A stretch of 64,000 nt of DNA, taken from contig NZ_NEGI01000004.1 of NCBI RefSeq assembly GCF_002135345.1, positions 92,891-156,890 of the forward strand, in the 5' to 3' direction. This stretch comes from Acinetobacter sp. ANC 4648. GTDB lineage: Bacteria > Pseudomonadota > Gammaproteobacteria > Pseudomonadales > Moraxellaceae. The translations under genes were made by a program, and so were the position numbers. This document shows, in pieces, positions 32,268 through 41,178 of this stretch (positions within the stretch are counted from its first letter, which is position 1; each line of letters begins with the position of its first letter). A model generated the notes under the pieces. That model did no database searches and was not told where the DNA came from. It saw only the letters and a program-made list of their open reading frames with translations.

Positions 32268-32795
32268 TCAAAAAATATACGTTTTTTTAATAATTTTATT
32301 TTCAATCATTTCAGCATGTATTGATTTTAGTTCACGCAAATCAGTATTAAATTCTGGAAACAACGGTATACCTCTTCCCAATAAAACAGGTACCACATAA
32401 ATTTCTAATGAGTTCAGCAAATTACTCTCAATAAAAGAATTCTGTAATTGAGTTCCACCGACCACCCAAACATTGCCATTAAAATTTTGCTTTAAATACG
32501 CTATAAATTCAGATGGATTTAGATTAGTTATTGAAAGCGATGGATGTACTAGTTGTAATTTATTGTTAGAGCTTACAATAAATCCTTTTTGATTTGGATA
32601 TGGCCATTCCCCACCAAAAGCAACAATTACTTCATAAGTCTTACGCCCCATGATTACGATATCTATATCTTTAATAAAATTATTATAACCACAGTCGATA
32701 TCTTGAAACGGTGCTAAAAAAGCTACGGATCCATCTTGAGCTGCAATATAACCATCAGCACTTGTTGCAATATAACCTTTAATTTTAATACTCAT
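32268..32795 (-). CDS. Dihydrofolate reductase / RibD C-terminal family protein
   Basis: The 175-residue protein has the DHFR-like fold of the RibD C-terminal family: YIATSADGYIAAQDGSVAFL at the N-terminus, IVIMGRKTYEVIVAFG near residue 48, and the NADPH-binding NVWVVGGTQLQNSFIE near residue 110. ELYVVPVLLGRGIPLFP-type sequence near residue 135 (here EIYVVPVLLGRGIPLFPEF) is typical. Such stand-alone proteins are reductases of unknown substrate, and some confer trimethoprim insensitivity, so no role is claimed. It lies beside prophage remnants and may have been acquired with them. Confidence 0.82.
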   Translation of the reverse strand: MSIKIKGYIATSADGYIAAQDGSVAFLAPFQDIDCGYNNFIKDIDIVIMGRKTYEVIVAFGGEWPYPNQKGFIVSSNNKLQLVHPSLSITNLNPSEFIAYLKQNFNGNVWVVGGTQLQNSFIESNLLNSLEIYVVPVLLGRGIPLFPEFNTDLRELKSIHAEMIENKIIKKTYIF

Positions 32796-32861
32796 AAAAT
32801 GCTCTTTATAAAATATCCAAATTCTTAATTATTCTTATTTAACCTAAAATATTTTATAAGA

Positions 32862-32885
32862 AAAAGCCCTCTAAATGGCTTTTTA
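32862..32885. terminator. Terminator at the end of the endolysin remnant
   Basis: AAAAAGCC pairs with GGCTTTTT around an eight-base loop. A related but better-paired element (AAAAAGCCCTT/AAGGGCTTTTT) follows the second endolysin remnant near 61820. Confidence 0.6.
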
Positions 32886-33457
32886 AAATAATATTTTTTC
32901 ACTTGCTCGTCGATTTACCAAGCCCTGTATCGTTCTACCACCTGCTTTCACCCATACATCAAACTGATTTTCAGCAGCTTGGTAATCCCCTTTATTAAGT
33001 CTTTTAACTAAAGTCGAATTTTTAAATGCAGTCATTCCAATGTTGTAGGTTAATGATACCAATGCATCAAATTGATACTGACTTAAAGGCACACTCACTG
33101 CACCAGTTACAAATTTTTCAAATTTCTTTAAATCATGAGCCATATAGGCTTTAGCTTGTGCCTCAGTACAAACGTCACCTTTTTTAACACGAATGCCATT
33201 TGGATAAATCGTGGTACCAAAACCAATGCTCCATACGCCCACGCCATCATCATAAGCAACTAACTGTTTACCTTCAAAAGCACAGATTATTCAATACTGG
33301 ATTTACTCACCGACATTGCATCTATGGCTATTGCAAAGATCTCGGCCACAGTAGAATCCGTGGCCGTTGCGAAGACATAGTTTTCTGCACTAACCTGTTT
33401 TTGGGTGAGCTTTCTGCCACTGATTTTTCGCAAGAAATCGAATATAGCTTTCATCAT
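32883..33457 (-). pseudogene. Frameshifted prophage endolysin (GH24 lysozyme)
   Basis: From the ATG at 33457 or 33454 (AGGA upstream) the first frame reads MKAIFDFLRKISGRKLTQKQ and ends SVSKSSIE then TAA at 33287-33289. The next frame continues as ICAFEGKQLVAYDDGVGVW and then SIGFGTTIYPNGIRVKKGD, the GH24 core. The catalytic Glu is in AFEG and the Asp is nine residues later. One lost T (TTAATC to TAATC) explains the break. The C-terminal part runs to NRRASEKILF. A complete protein would be about 190 residues. A holin-like remnant lies just upstream, as in phage lysis cassettes. It is not expected to be functional. Confidence 0.8.
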
Positions 33458-33462
33458 CTATC

Positions 33463-33630
33463 CTACTTATTTTCATTTGTCTTTAAATACTCTTCAATGA
33501 ATATAATTCCCAATATACCAAGTGCACAGGCAGTCATCACAGGTGCAACGAAACTTAAATCAGGTGAAATATCTACCTTTAGCAGGTCATGCATCGCCAA
33601 TAATGACAGCTCATTACGAAACTGGATATG
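33463..33630 (-). pseudogene. Holin-like remnant upstream of the endolysin
   Basis: An open minus-strand frame without a start reads NELSLLAMHDLLKVDISPDL, then a hydrophobic helix FVAPVMTACALGILGIIFI and a charged tail EEYLKTNENK. One short membrane helix plus a charged tail placed eight bases before an endolysin start is the holin layout. The 5' end is missing, so this is a truncated remnant. The 5' breakpoint lies near 33630, where an unrelated plus-strand frame begins. Confidence 0.5.
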
Positions 33631-33740
33631 AAATTATTTGGAATGATATTGATGTAGAAATTAAACTTCTATTTGCCCATCTTCCATAATAAACACCTGC
33701 AAAACTACGTTTTAAGTCATTTTTTTCATTAATTTATAAA

Positions 33741-33776
33741 AGTGCTACTCTCCCTATTGTTTTGAAGAATAGCACT
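33741..33776 (-). terminator. Weak hairpin beyond the pepN stop
   Basis: AGTGCTACTCT and AGAATAGCACT form 11-bp arms with one mismatch. They lie 35-70 bases past the pepN stop codon. The following minus-strand T-run is poor, so the terminator call is weak. Confidence 0.35.
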
Positions 33777-33810
33777 CATTAGTACCTAGATATCAAATAC
33801 TTAATCTAAG

Positions 33811-36417
33811 TTAAATATTCAACATGCTATTTAAGGTTTCTACTACATTTTTAGACTTAACTTGTAATTTCAGTGCCTCAAGTGCTTGTTGTACCTGACT
33901 ACGTTGTGGCTCAGCCAAGGTATACCATCGCGTTAAAGCTTGCAGTAAACGAGAACCCATAATTGGATTTTTCTCATCCAAGTATTTTGCTAAATCAACA
34001 AAATGCTGCACACCAAAACTCCAAGTATTCACAGGATTTGCATTTAAACCACCGCTGACTGAGCGAATTCGGTTCGGTGTACCCAAATCATAGTCTGCAT
34101 GTGTCGTTAAATACTGAATGGTTTCTGCAGTCGCATTTGGATGTGCGGCTTGAATCATAAACCATTGATCAAGTGATAAGGCTTCATCTTTATAACGGCG
34201 ATAAAAATCTTGTAATACCTCTTCAGCTTGTGGTGCATCATTCCAGACCAATACTCGCAACGCACCTAAACGTTCAGACATATTGCCAGTATTTAGGTAT
34301 TGTACATGTGCTAACTCAAAAGCTTCACTATCACCTTGACGCGCCATCATACTAAGCATAATATTTTTCAGCGCACGGACACCCATGGCTTGAGAAAATT
34401 CTTTTTGTAGATCTGGATCTAAAGCTAAATAAGTTTCTTTACAAAATGAACCTAATTCACGTGCTAAAGTATCCAGTAAAGCATTACGTTGTTCTTGAAT
34501 GGTCATAGGATGATAGTCAATATCAATGCGACTACCTAAATAACCTTCAGAAGGTACATCAAACAGACGTGATGCCAACAATGGATCTTTTTCCACAACA
34601 TTTGGAATGGTATTTTTAATGGCTTTTATATAAATTTCAGCGTTATGACCATCCAATAAAATACGCTCTAGCAAAGTTTGAGTCGCTTGCCATTGGTTAA
34701 AACCGTTGGTTTCATATTGAAGTAAGAATGCTAGTTCTTCATCTGAGTAATTAAAGTCTAAATTAACTGGTGCAGAAAAGTTACGTAACAATGAAACCAC
34801 TGGCTTTTCAACAACACCCGTAAATTCAATCACAGCTTCATCTTGATCGAACAAATACATGCCATCTTTAACATCATTTTCAATCAGTGCGGTAGACTGC
34901 AAACTATATTGCTCGCCAGTTTTTGCATTAAAAAGCGCCAAAGCAACTGGAATAGGTACAGCTTTTAAATTTGGATATTTAGCATGTGCTTTTAGACTTT
35001 GTTTAAAGCTGAGACGATAAGTTTGAGCTGCAGCATTATACTCACCTTTCGCCTCCAGTTTTGGCGTACCTGGTTGGTTATACCAAGTTAAGAAAGCAGA
35101 TAAATCGACACCTGAGCCTGCTGTCAATGCAGCAACCCAATCTTCAACCGTTACCGCTTGACCATCATGACGTTTAAAGTATTCATCCGTACCTAAACGG
35201 AATTTTTCTTTGCCGAGTAAAGTCGCCATCATGCGGTTAATTTCCGCACCTTTCTCATATACTGTTGCGGTATAGAAATTATTAATCTCAACAAAATGAT
35301 CTGGACGTGGTGGATGTGATAATGGCCCTGAATCTTCTGGAAATTGATGCGCTTTAAGTACAGCAACATCATCAATTCGTTGTACCGCAGCTGATTGTAA
35401 ATCTTCTGAGAACGACTGATCACGGAAAACAGTCAAGCCTTCCTTTAAGCACAATTGGAACCAATCACGGCAGGTAATACGGTTACCTGTCCAGTTATGA
35501 AAGTATTCATGTGCAATTACCGATTGAACCCGCATAATCGCAGCATCTGTGGTGAATTCTTCATCTGCAAGGACGCACGAGGTATTAAAAATATTTAAAC
35601 CTTTGTTTTCCATTGCACCCATATTGAATTGGCTTACAGCCACAATCATATAATTATCTAGGTCATATGGGCGACCATAATGTTCTTCATCCCAACGCAT
35701 AGAATGTTTTAATGCTTCCATTGCGATATGACACTTTGGAATATCTTTTTCAATTGCATAAATTTCTAAAGCAACATTACGACCTTCGGATGTCACATAA
35801 TGGTCGGTCAAAACGGCTAAATCACCGACTACGCAGGCAAATAAATAACTTGGCTTCTTGGTTGGATCTTGCCAAATCGCATAATGACGGTCTGTACCAA
35901 CTTCACCTTTTTCAAGCAAATTACCATTGGCCAATAAGACTGGATATTTTTTATCAGCTTCTACGCGCGTAGTAAACTCAGACAGTACATCTGGACGATC
36001 TGGATAAAAGGTGATTTTTCGAAAACCTTCAGGCTCATTTTGCGTTACAAATAAATCACCTGCCTGATACAAGCCTTCAAGCATGGTATTGGTTTCAGGA
36101 TGAATCACGACTTCAATATTTAGAATGACTTCATCAGGTGCATTAAGAATAATGAGCTGTTCTGTATCTAATTGATATTCATCTTCGGAAAGCTGCTGAC
36201 CATTTAAAGTAATTGATTTAAGCTCTAAATCACGGCCCAATAAAACCAAATCACCCGTGGTTTGACGCTTCATCACCAAAGTTGAATTTACATTGGTGTG
36301 GTCATCATAGACTTGAATATCTAAGTTAATCGATTCAACGAGAAAAGAAGGTTTTTGATAATCTTTTAAATATACAGTTTGATCTGCTTCTACTACTGGG
36401 TTCGCCGCGATATTCAT
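33811..36417 (-). CDS. pepN: Aminopeptidase N (M1 zinc metallopeptidase)
   Basis: PepN removes N-terminal residues from peptides in the cytoplasm. The zinc site is VIAHEYFHNWTGNR near residue 288, with the third ligand Glu in LKEGLTVFRDQ. The exopeptidase motif GAMENKGLNIF lies near residue 250. The large C-terminal helical domain extends to the end, as in E. coli PepN (870 residues). I choose the ATG at 36417 (MNIAANPVVEADQTVYLKDY), giving 868 residues. An in-frame TTG at 36483 gives 890, but its TTGACA may be a -35 element. YLKDYQKP is where family homology begins. Confidence 0.93.
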   Translation of the reverse strand: MNIAANPVVEADQTVYLKDYQKPSFLVESINLDIQVYDDHTNVNSTLVMKRQTTGDLVLLGRDLELKSITLNGQQLSEDEYQLDTEQLIILNAPDEVILNIEVVIHPETNTMLEGLYQAGDLFVTQNEPEGFRKITFYPDRPDVLSEFTTRVEADKKYPVLLANGNLLEKGEVGTDRHYAIWQDPTKKPSYLFACVVGDLAVLTDHYVTSEGRNVALEIYAIEKDIPKCHIAMEALKHSMRWDEEHYGRPYDLDNYMIVAVSQFNMGAMENKGLNIFNTSCVLADEEFTTDAAIMRVQSVIAHEYFHNWTGNRITCRDWFQLCLKEGLTVFRDQSFSEDLQSAAVQRIDDVAVLKAHQFPEDSGPLSHPPRPDHFVEINNFYTATVYEKGAEINRMMATLLGKEKFRLGTDEYFKRHDGQAVTVEDWVAALTAGSGVDLSAFLTWYNQPGTPKLEAKGEYNAAAQTYRLSFKQSLKAHAKYPNLKAVPIPVALALFNAKTGEQYSLQSTALIENDVKDGMYLFDQDEAVIEFTGVVEKPVVSLLRNFSAPVNLDFNYSDEELAFLLQYETNGFNQWQATQTLLERILLDGHNAEIYIKAIKNTIPNVVEKDPLLASRLFDVPSEGYLGSRIDIDYHPMTIQEQRNALLDTLARELGSFCKETYLALDPDLQKEFSQAMGVRALKNIMLSMMARQGDSEAFELAHVQYLNTGNMSERLGALRVLVWNDAPQAEEVLQDFYRRYKDEALSLDQWFMIQAAHPNATAETIQYLTTHADYDLGTPNRIRSVSGGLNANPVNTWSFGVQHFVDLAKYLDEKNPIMGSRLLQALTRWYTLAEPQRSQVQQALEALKLQVKSKNVVETLNSMLNI

Positions 36418-36866
36418 ATAATGCCCTAATCCTGTTGTCTTAAGCTCAGACATTGTTATTGGTGAAATAAATGAATATGTCAAGTTTCACCAGCTGTCTG
36501 TGCGCTTGCCTTGTTTATGTATATGGGTTGAGTCTGTTGCTTTTCAATCTATTCTCTCAATTATTGATTGAGATTGACGTATATTTAAACAAGTGCTCTA
36601 AAAATAAGAATGAGGCCTCGTAAAAGCATAAAAACTTAAACTGAATTTTTAAATTTAGCTTTGAATCTAAAAATTAATCTAAATTAAATTGAACTACGAA
36701 TCTACAAGGTGATGCTTAAAATACGCCTAAAAATACTGAAGCATCACTTGTATCAAATTTAAAGATTATGAATAACCAACAATATTCCTATACCCTCAAA
36801 GTTCACAGCTTCAATATTGAGTTCAGTGTATAATTACCTATTCCTTGATTCTAAGATTTAACTTCT
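36418..36866. promoter_or_regulatory. Gap between pepN and the zinc-ribbon gene, with an imperfect hairpin
   Basis: For pepN, TTGACA (36478-36483) and AATAAC 17 bases on make a plausible promoter. It lies inside the longer reading frame and supports the shorter start. An inverted repeat ACAAGGTGATGCTT (36704-36717) and AAGCATCACTTGT (36739-36751) pairs over 13 bases with one bulge and a 21-base loop. Neither side has a T-run, so a terminator is unlikely. The rest is AT-rich with no reading frame. Confidence 0.45.
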
Positions 36867-38021
36867 ATGCTTCAAATTCTACGTAAGCAGCTCGATGACA
36901 GTACCTATTGCCCCCTGTGCCAAGCCAGTATGTATTTTGTAGAAGCTGAAGAATTTGATAAAGATGTGAACTTTCACCAATGTAGCCATTGCCACCATCA
37001 AGTATTTCTCGATCAACAACGTAATTGCCACTGCGACACTTGCCAAAATAAACGTAAAAAATTGATGAAAGAAACTCGTTTACAAGAACAACGGAAATTT
37101 CAAAAAAAAGATGTCTATGAATTAGGTTTGAATCAGCTCAGTTTTTTACATAAGTTATTTTTATTGAGTATTTTGGATAATCAAGTTCAAGACGGCTACA
37201 CTCATAATGAATTTATTAATTGGGAAACCATTAAGTATTATCCAATTACGCCCAATTATTTTTTTCAAAACAACCTGTTAAACCAACTCATTAAAGACAA
37301 TATATTGGTTGCAAAAGACTTCAGTGATACTGCACACCAGTATTATATAAATGTTCGTTTAGATGGTTATTCTGAACCAAGTCTATTTAGTATTACCACG
37401 CAATTACGACATTGGTTTTATGAAAACCTGACACAAGGAATTCCCTTCAAAACAGCTGAAGAAGTTAAAAACACTTTATATATCGTTCTATATCAAGAAA
37501 TTGTGCAGTTTATGCAACATTATTGTAGAACGTGGGGCATTCAGATTTCAGGCAATAAGGCATTCCAAATTTTCTGTTTCCGCCTACTCGACTCTCTAGC
37601 CGTTGGGCAAATTTATTATTTAATTCAAACTGCTCTCGAATACCTTTATCAAAAAAAAGCACTCCAAACACGAAATGAAAATTTCATTAATACCAATCTA
37701 TTAAAGAAAACACTACAACAATACCGAGAACGTGCTTTAGCTGAGAAGTGGGAAACAACAACCCTACCACGTCCACAAAATATTCCTTTTAGTAAAATGA
37801 GTGAAATCTTGTTTTATAAATTTCTCGGCTACGATGAAAGTATCTTTTTTCAACCCGTGTGGAAATCTTGGAAAAAAATTGAACCCCGCTTAAATTTTTA
37901 CTCGCAAAAACGCTGTATGTACTGTGGTTCTAACGAACTTGACGTGGAGTATGATACAGCCAATTATGTAACACTCTCTTGTCGCAATTGTAAGCACCAA
38001 GATCATTACTTTACTCAGTAA
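36867..38021 (+). CDS. Zinc-ribbon protein of unknown function
   Basis: The 384-residue protein has cysteine pairs at both ends: CPLCQAS near residue 18, CSHCHH near residue 38, CDTCQNK near residue 54, and CMYCGSNE then CRNCKHQ at the C-terminus. The N-terminal set could form a zinc ribbon and the C-terminal set a second. The middle (about 80-340) is helical, aromatic-rich and without a known fold. No signal peptide is seen, so it is likely cytoplasmic. It is nine bases before thiM and co-transcribed with it, but a thiamine role does not follow from that. I do not recognise the family. Confidence 0.75.
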   Translation: MLQILRKQLDDSTYCPLCQASMYFVEAEEFDKDVNFHQCSHCHHQVFLDQQRNCHCDTCQNKRKKLMKETRLQEQRKFQKKDVYELGLNQLSFLHKLFLLSILDNQVQDGYTHNEFINWETIKYYPITPNYFFQNNLLNQLIKDNILVAKDFSDTAHQYYINVRLDGYSEPSLFSITTQLRHWFYENLTQGIPFKTAEEVKNTLYIVLYQEIVQFMQHYCRTWGIQISGNKAFQIFCFRLLDSLAVGQIYYLIQTALEYLYQKKALQTRNENFINTNLLKKTLQQYRERALAEKWETTTLPRPQNIPFSKMSEILFYKFLGYDESIFFQPVWKSWKKIEPRLNFYSQKRCMYCGSNELDVEYDTANYVTLSCRNCKHQDHYFTQ

Positions 38022-38030
38022 GGACTCAAC

Positions 38031-38894
38031 ATGAATCAACCTGAAAATTTATTACCTACACATCAAGATTCTTTAATGATTCAAGCGGATGTTCTACTGC
38101 AAAAAGCAATTGAAGCATGGGCTCAATTACGCCTTCAGCAACCTTTAGTACAGTGTATTACCAATAGTGTCGCCAGCAATTATGCTGCCAATGTACTGCT
38201 TGCAGCAGGCGCTTCTCCTGCCATGATTGACAATCCATTTGAAGCGATGAGTTTTGCCAGCATCGCAGCAGCATTAAGTATTAATTTAGGTACGCCAACG
38301 ACTGAACAAATGCAAGCCATGCAAATTTCAGCAGAAACGGTCGTAAAAAAAGGTACGCCTTGGGTTCTAGACCCTGTCGGTTATGGACCCTTTTTAGAAT
38401 GGCGCAGTGAAATGGTCGATCAGTTAGTAAAACTAAAGCCGACGGTTATTCGTGGTAATGCCTCTGAAATCAGTACATTGGCAGGTAGCCAAGTCATATC
38501 AAAAGGGGTAGACAGTACGTTAAAGAGTACTGAGGTTTATATTCAAGCCAAAAGCTTATTACAACACGCTGAATGTATTGCTATTTCGGGTGAATCAGAT
38601 TTTATTTTATCTAAAGAATTAAATATAGTCATTCAAATCAATGGTGGCAGTTATTTACAACCTAAAGTCACCGCAACCGGTTGCGCCTTAGGTGCTTTAA
38701 TTGCCGCCTATAGCGCAGTTTCAACACCTACAATTGCCGCTATTGCTGCGCATGTGCATTTTGCGATTGCAGGAAAATTAGCTTTTAGCAAAACACAAAG
38801 TGTTGGAAGTTTTAATGTGGCATTTTTAGATGAAATTTATGAAATAACTGCTGAGAAAATAAATAAATATGCAGATATTCAAATTTTAAAATAA
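38031..38894 (+). CDS. thiM: Hydroxyethylthiazole kinase
   Basis: ThiM phosphorylates the thiazole alcohol for thiamine salvage. The 287-residue protein is a ribokinase-fold member. PLVQCITNSVASNYAANVLL near residue 40 is the substrate region, with AAGASPAMIDNPFEA. WVLDPVGYGPF near residue 115 and TVIRGNASEISTLAG near residue 145 follow. The catalytic Cys/ATP site is in VTATGCALGALIAAY near residue 213. The N-terminal about 25 residues are extra. It follows the zinc-ribbon gene closely. No TPP riboswitch was recognised before either gene, which is unusual for thiM. Confidence 0.93.
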   Translation: MNQPENLLPTHQDSLMIQADVLLQKAIEAWAQLRLQQPLVQCITNSVASNYAANVLLAAGASPAMIDNPFEAMSFASIAAALSINLGTPTTEQMQAMQISAETVVKKGTPWVLDPVGYGPFLEWRSEMVDQLVKLKPTVIRGNASEISTLAGSQVISKGVDSTLKSTEVYIQAKSLLQHAECIAISGESDFILSKELNIVIQINGGSYLQPKVTATGCALGALIAAYSAVSTPTIAAIAAHVHFAIAGKLAFSKTQSVGSFNVAFLDEIYEITAEKINKYADIQILK

Positions 38895-38900
38895 ATAGAA

Positions 38901-38921
38901 AGGACTAATTAAATTAGTCCT
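38901..38921. terminator. Hairpin after thiM
   Basis: AGGACTAAT and ATTAGTCCT pair around TAA, seven bases after the thiM stop. A T-run is missing on the plus strand, so its strength as a terminator is doubtful. Confidence 0.45.
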
Positions 38922-38944
38922 GATTCTATCTAAGCGATAATTAC

Positions 38945-39313
38945 TTAAAACTTCACAACTATCTTACGATAATCCACTTTTGGCATTTCGGTTAATTCAA
39001 CACAGAGTTGCACTTCTAAACCATCTGCCAAATAAGCATTAAAGGATTGTAGAAAAGCACTCAATTGACCTGCAATCAATTGTTTCTCTTGTGGATTACG
39101 ACCAGTTAATATACAGATATGCACATGGATATAGGCTTGCTGATTATCCCCAAAGCCAATCACAAATTCAGAATGAGCACGAATACGAGTTTTTATGGCA
39201 TTGGCATGATCAATTAAGCCAGTATCAAACAACGCATGGTTTAAGCCCAACATCAATTTTTCAGTATCTAAATTCTGAATATTGTCTGAATAATCAATAA
39301 TCATTTGTGGCAT
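38945..39313 (-). CDS. Tautomerase / 5-carboxymethyl-2-hydroxymuconate isomerase family protein
   Basis: I start at the ATG at 39313, because the next residue would then be Pro, the catalytic N-terminal proline of the tautomerase superfamily (MPQMIIDYSDNI). The three-codon-longer start would bury it. The 122-residue protein matches the CHMI (HpaF) layout: NHALFDTGLIDHANAIKTRI near residue 25, AYIHVHICILTGRNPQEK near residue 60 and LTEMPKVDYRKIV at the end. CHMI works in homoprotocatechuate degradation. No other genes of that pathway are nearby, so a housekeeping tautomerase role is possible. Confidence 0.8.
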   Translation of the reverse strand: MPQMIIDYSDNIQNLDTEKLMLGLNHALFDTGLIDHANAIKTRIRAHSEFVIGFGDNQQAYIHVHICILTGRNPQEKQLIAGQLSAFLQSFNAYLADGLEVQLCVELTEMPKVDYRKIVVKF

Positions 39314-39394
39314 AGCATCCATCCTTTTTACTTATTTAATCTGCACGATACAATTAATTTATTGGTCGAGCTCAATCATGAACCCTACCGATCA

Positions 39395-41110
39395 CTATTC
39401 AACAAATAATAAGGCCAATCGCACCTGATCATAGCCCATACGAGGGCTAGTCGCTTCCACAATCGGGCGTAACTTAATTGCCCCATCATCACCAAAATGA
39501 TCAGGACTTTTACGTTTAATTAGTTTTTTATAAATTTTCCGTACTTCTTCAACTACTTCCTCACCAGGACTTGCCACCGAAATATCTAAACCTTGTTCAC
39601 GGTGTAATCTGGCCAAATGGTTAATAATCGTCGCTGGGGTTAAACCACGTTCAACCGCAATATCTTGTATTTCATAACCTGATTCAAACAGTTCACGCGT
39701 TTCATCCAGTGTTGCAGAACCATAATTTGCCTTACCTGAATTTTTGGCAATTTTCTTTTCATTTCTTTCAATTTCAACAGCGTTTAACGTTCCACCACAA
39801 TGCCGAATAAAGGCATTATGTTGCACCGTCAGATCAACATCTAAATAATTGACTTCTGCTTCAGTAGATAATTCTTGAAAACGGCGATCGGCTTTAATCG
39901 CTAAACTATCTAATTCCAACGCTTGATCATTAAAGCCTAAAAGTTTGAGACCATTAATAGATTTTAAGCGTGACAGTGCCACATAGCCTTGTCCTTTTTC
40001 GAAGGTATTTGATAAATTAATTTCAGCAGCTTCCAAGGTCATACCTTGTGATTTATGAATGGTAATCGCCCAAGCTAAACGTAGCGGGACTTGTTGCAAA
40101 CTGGCAATGGTTTTACCCGCATCATTGTCCACTGACCACGTTTCTGGTTCTACCACAAGAACAGTGCCATCAGTCATTTTTACTTTCGGCAAAATACCAT
40201 GTTCATCATCTTCCTCGAAACCAATCACCTCACCCAAACTGCCATTGATATAGCCCATATCAAAGTTATTTTTTACAAACATGACCTTGGCATGTTTTTT
40301 TAAGGTCAGCTCATCGGGTGCACGGACTGATGACTTTAGGGTATCAATTAATTTGTCATTGCCATCACACACTGCTACAAATTGATGGCCATCGCCCTCA
40401 ATCGCATTCAAATGCTGATAATTAATACTATCGACATCCATATTATGGGTATATAAACGGGTAAAGGTCTCACCCACAGCTTGATGGCGGGTTTTTTCTA
40501 ATTCTTTTTTATGCTGGGGTAAAATATCCTGAGCGCGAATTGCATTCAAAATATCATTCAGTGCAGAATCATCCTGACGATGTTGTTCCGTTAAATAACA
40601 CACTCGAAATTTGGCTTCGACCCAAGTATTCGACATAAAACAAAATTTATCTCGATTTTTTTCATCATTACGTCCAACTGGTGGTAACTGAAAAAAGTCG
40701 CCAGCAACAATCACTTGAATTCCGCCAAATGCGTCATCGGATTCTTTAAAATATTTTAAAACTTGATTAACCAAATTCAACTGTTTCGCATGTAACATTG
40801 AAATTTCATCAATAATCAATACTTGTGCACTTTCTAAATGTTCTTTTAAGTATTTACGTTCTTTCATACGCTTTAAGTCATCATCAGACAAAAAGTCTTT
40901 TATTCCAATACCCGCCCACGTATGGATAGTCATTCCATTCATATGTGTCGCTGCAATTCCAGTCGATGCAGTAATCGCAACGGGAACTTTACGGGCTTTT
41001 AAATAATTAATATATTGATTGAGCGTATAGGTTTTCCCCGCACCTGCCGATCCGGTCAAAAAGACATTTTCACCCGATTTCATTAATTTCAGTGCAGTTT
41101 CTTGTTTCAT
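39395..41110 (-). CDS. Pif1-like superfamily 1 helicase with C-terminal HTH
   Basis: The 571-residue protein is an SF1B helicase of the Pif1/RecD-like type. Walker A is VFLTGSAGAGKTYTLNQYI near residue 22. ITASTGIAATHMNGMTIHTWA and the Walker B VLIIDEISML near residue 98 follow, then GDFFQLPPVG, LTEQHRQ, and a C-terminal helicase motif AITIHKSQGMTLEAAEI. The last about 110 residues carry a helix-turn-helix-like segment (ESGYEIQDIAVERGLTPATIINHL), similar to the HTH_40 tail. Pif1-type enzymes unwind G-quadruplex or stalled DNA. It is 68 bases before the PcfJ-like gene on the same strand. Confidence 0.85.
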   Translation of the reverse strand: MKQETALKLMKSGENVFLTGSAGAGKTYTLNQYINYLKARKVPVAITASTGIAATHMNGMTIHTWAGIGIKDFLSDDDLKRMKERKYLKEHLESAQVLIIDEISMLHAKQLNLVNQVLKYFKESDDAFGGIQVIVAGDFFQLPPVGRNDEKNRDKFCFMSNTWVEAKFRVCYLTEQHRQDDSALNDILNAIRAQDILPQHKKELEKTRHQAVGETFTRLYTHNMDVDSINYQHLNAIEGDGHQFVAVCDGNDKLIDTLKSSVRAPDELTLKKHAKVMFVKNNFDMGYINGSLGEVIGFEEDDEHGILPKVKMTDGTVLVVEPETWSVDNDAGKTIASLQQVPLRLAWAITIHKSQGMTLEAAEINLSNTFEKGQGYVALSRLKSINGLKLLGFNDQALELDSLAIKADRRFQELSTEAEVNYLDVDLTVQHNAFIRHCGGTLNAVEIERNEKKIAKNSGKANYGSATLDETRELFESGYEIQDIAVERGLTPATIINHLARLHREQGLDISVASPGEEVVEEVRKIYKKLIKRKSPDHFGDDGAIKLRPIVEATSPRMGYDQVRLALLFVE

Positions 41111-41178
41111 AACAACCTAACCTCTTTGGACGGCTATAGCCTAACGGCTTTTTCAGCAAAAGTTAAGTTTTCCCTGTA

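Noticed and set aside
33200-33631. 143-residue plus-strand frame over the endolysin
   Set aside because: It is antisense to the endolysin and holin remnants, whose protein motifs are clear, and has no ribosome site.
33640-33690. Plus-strand frame ending IIWNDIDVEIKLLFAHLP
   Set aside because: Only about 28 codons from the ATG and without recognisable family; probably a junction with lost DNA, too short to call.
38000-38031. Possible TPP riboswitch before thiM
   Set aside because: Only nine bases separate thiM from the upstream gene, and no THI-box pattern was seen before the operon at 36750-36866.
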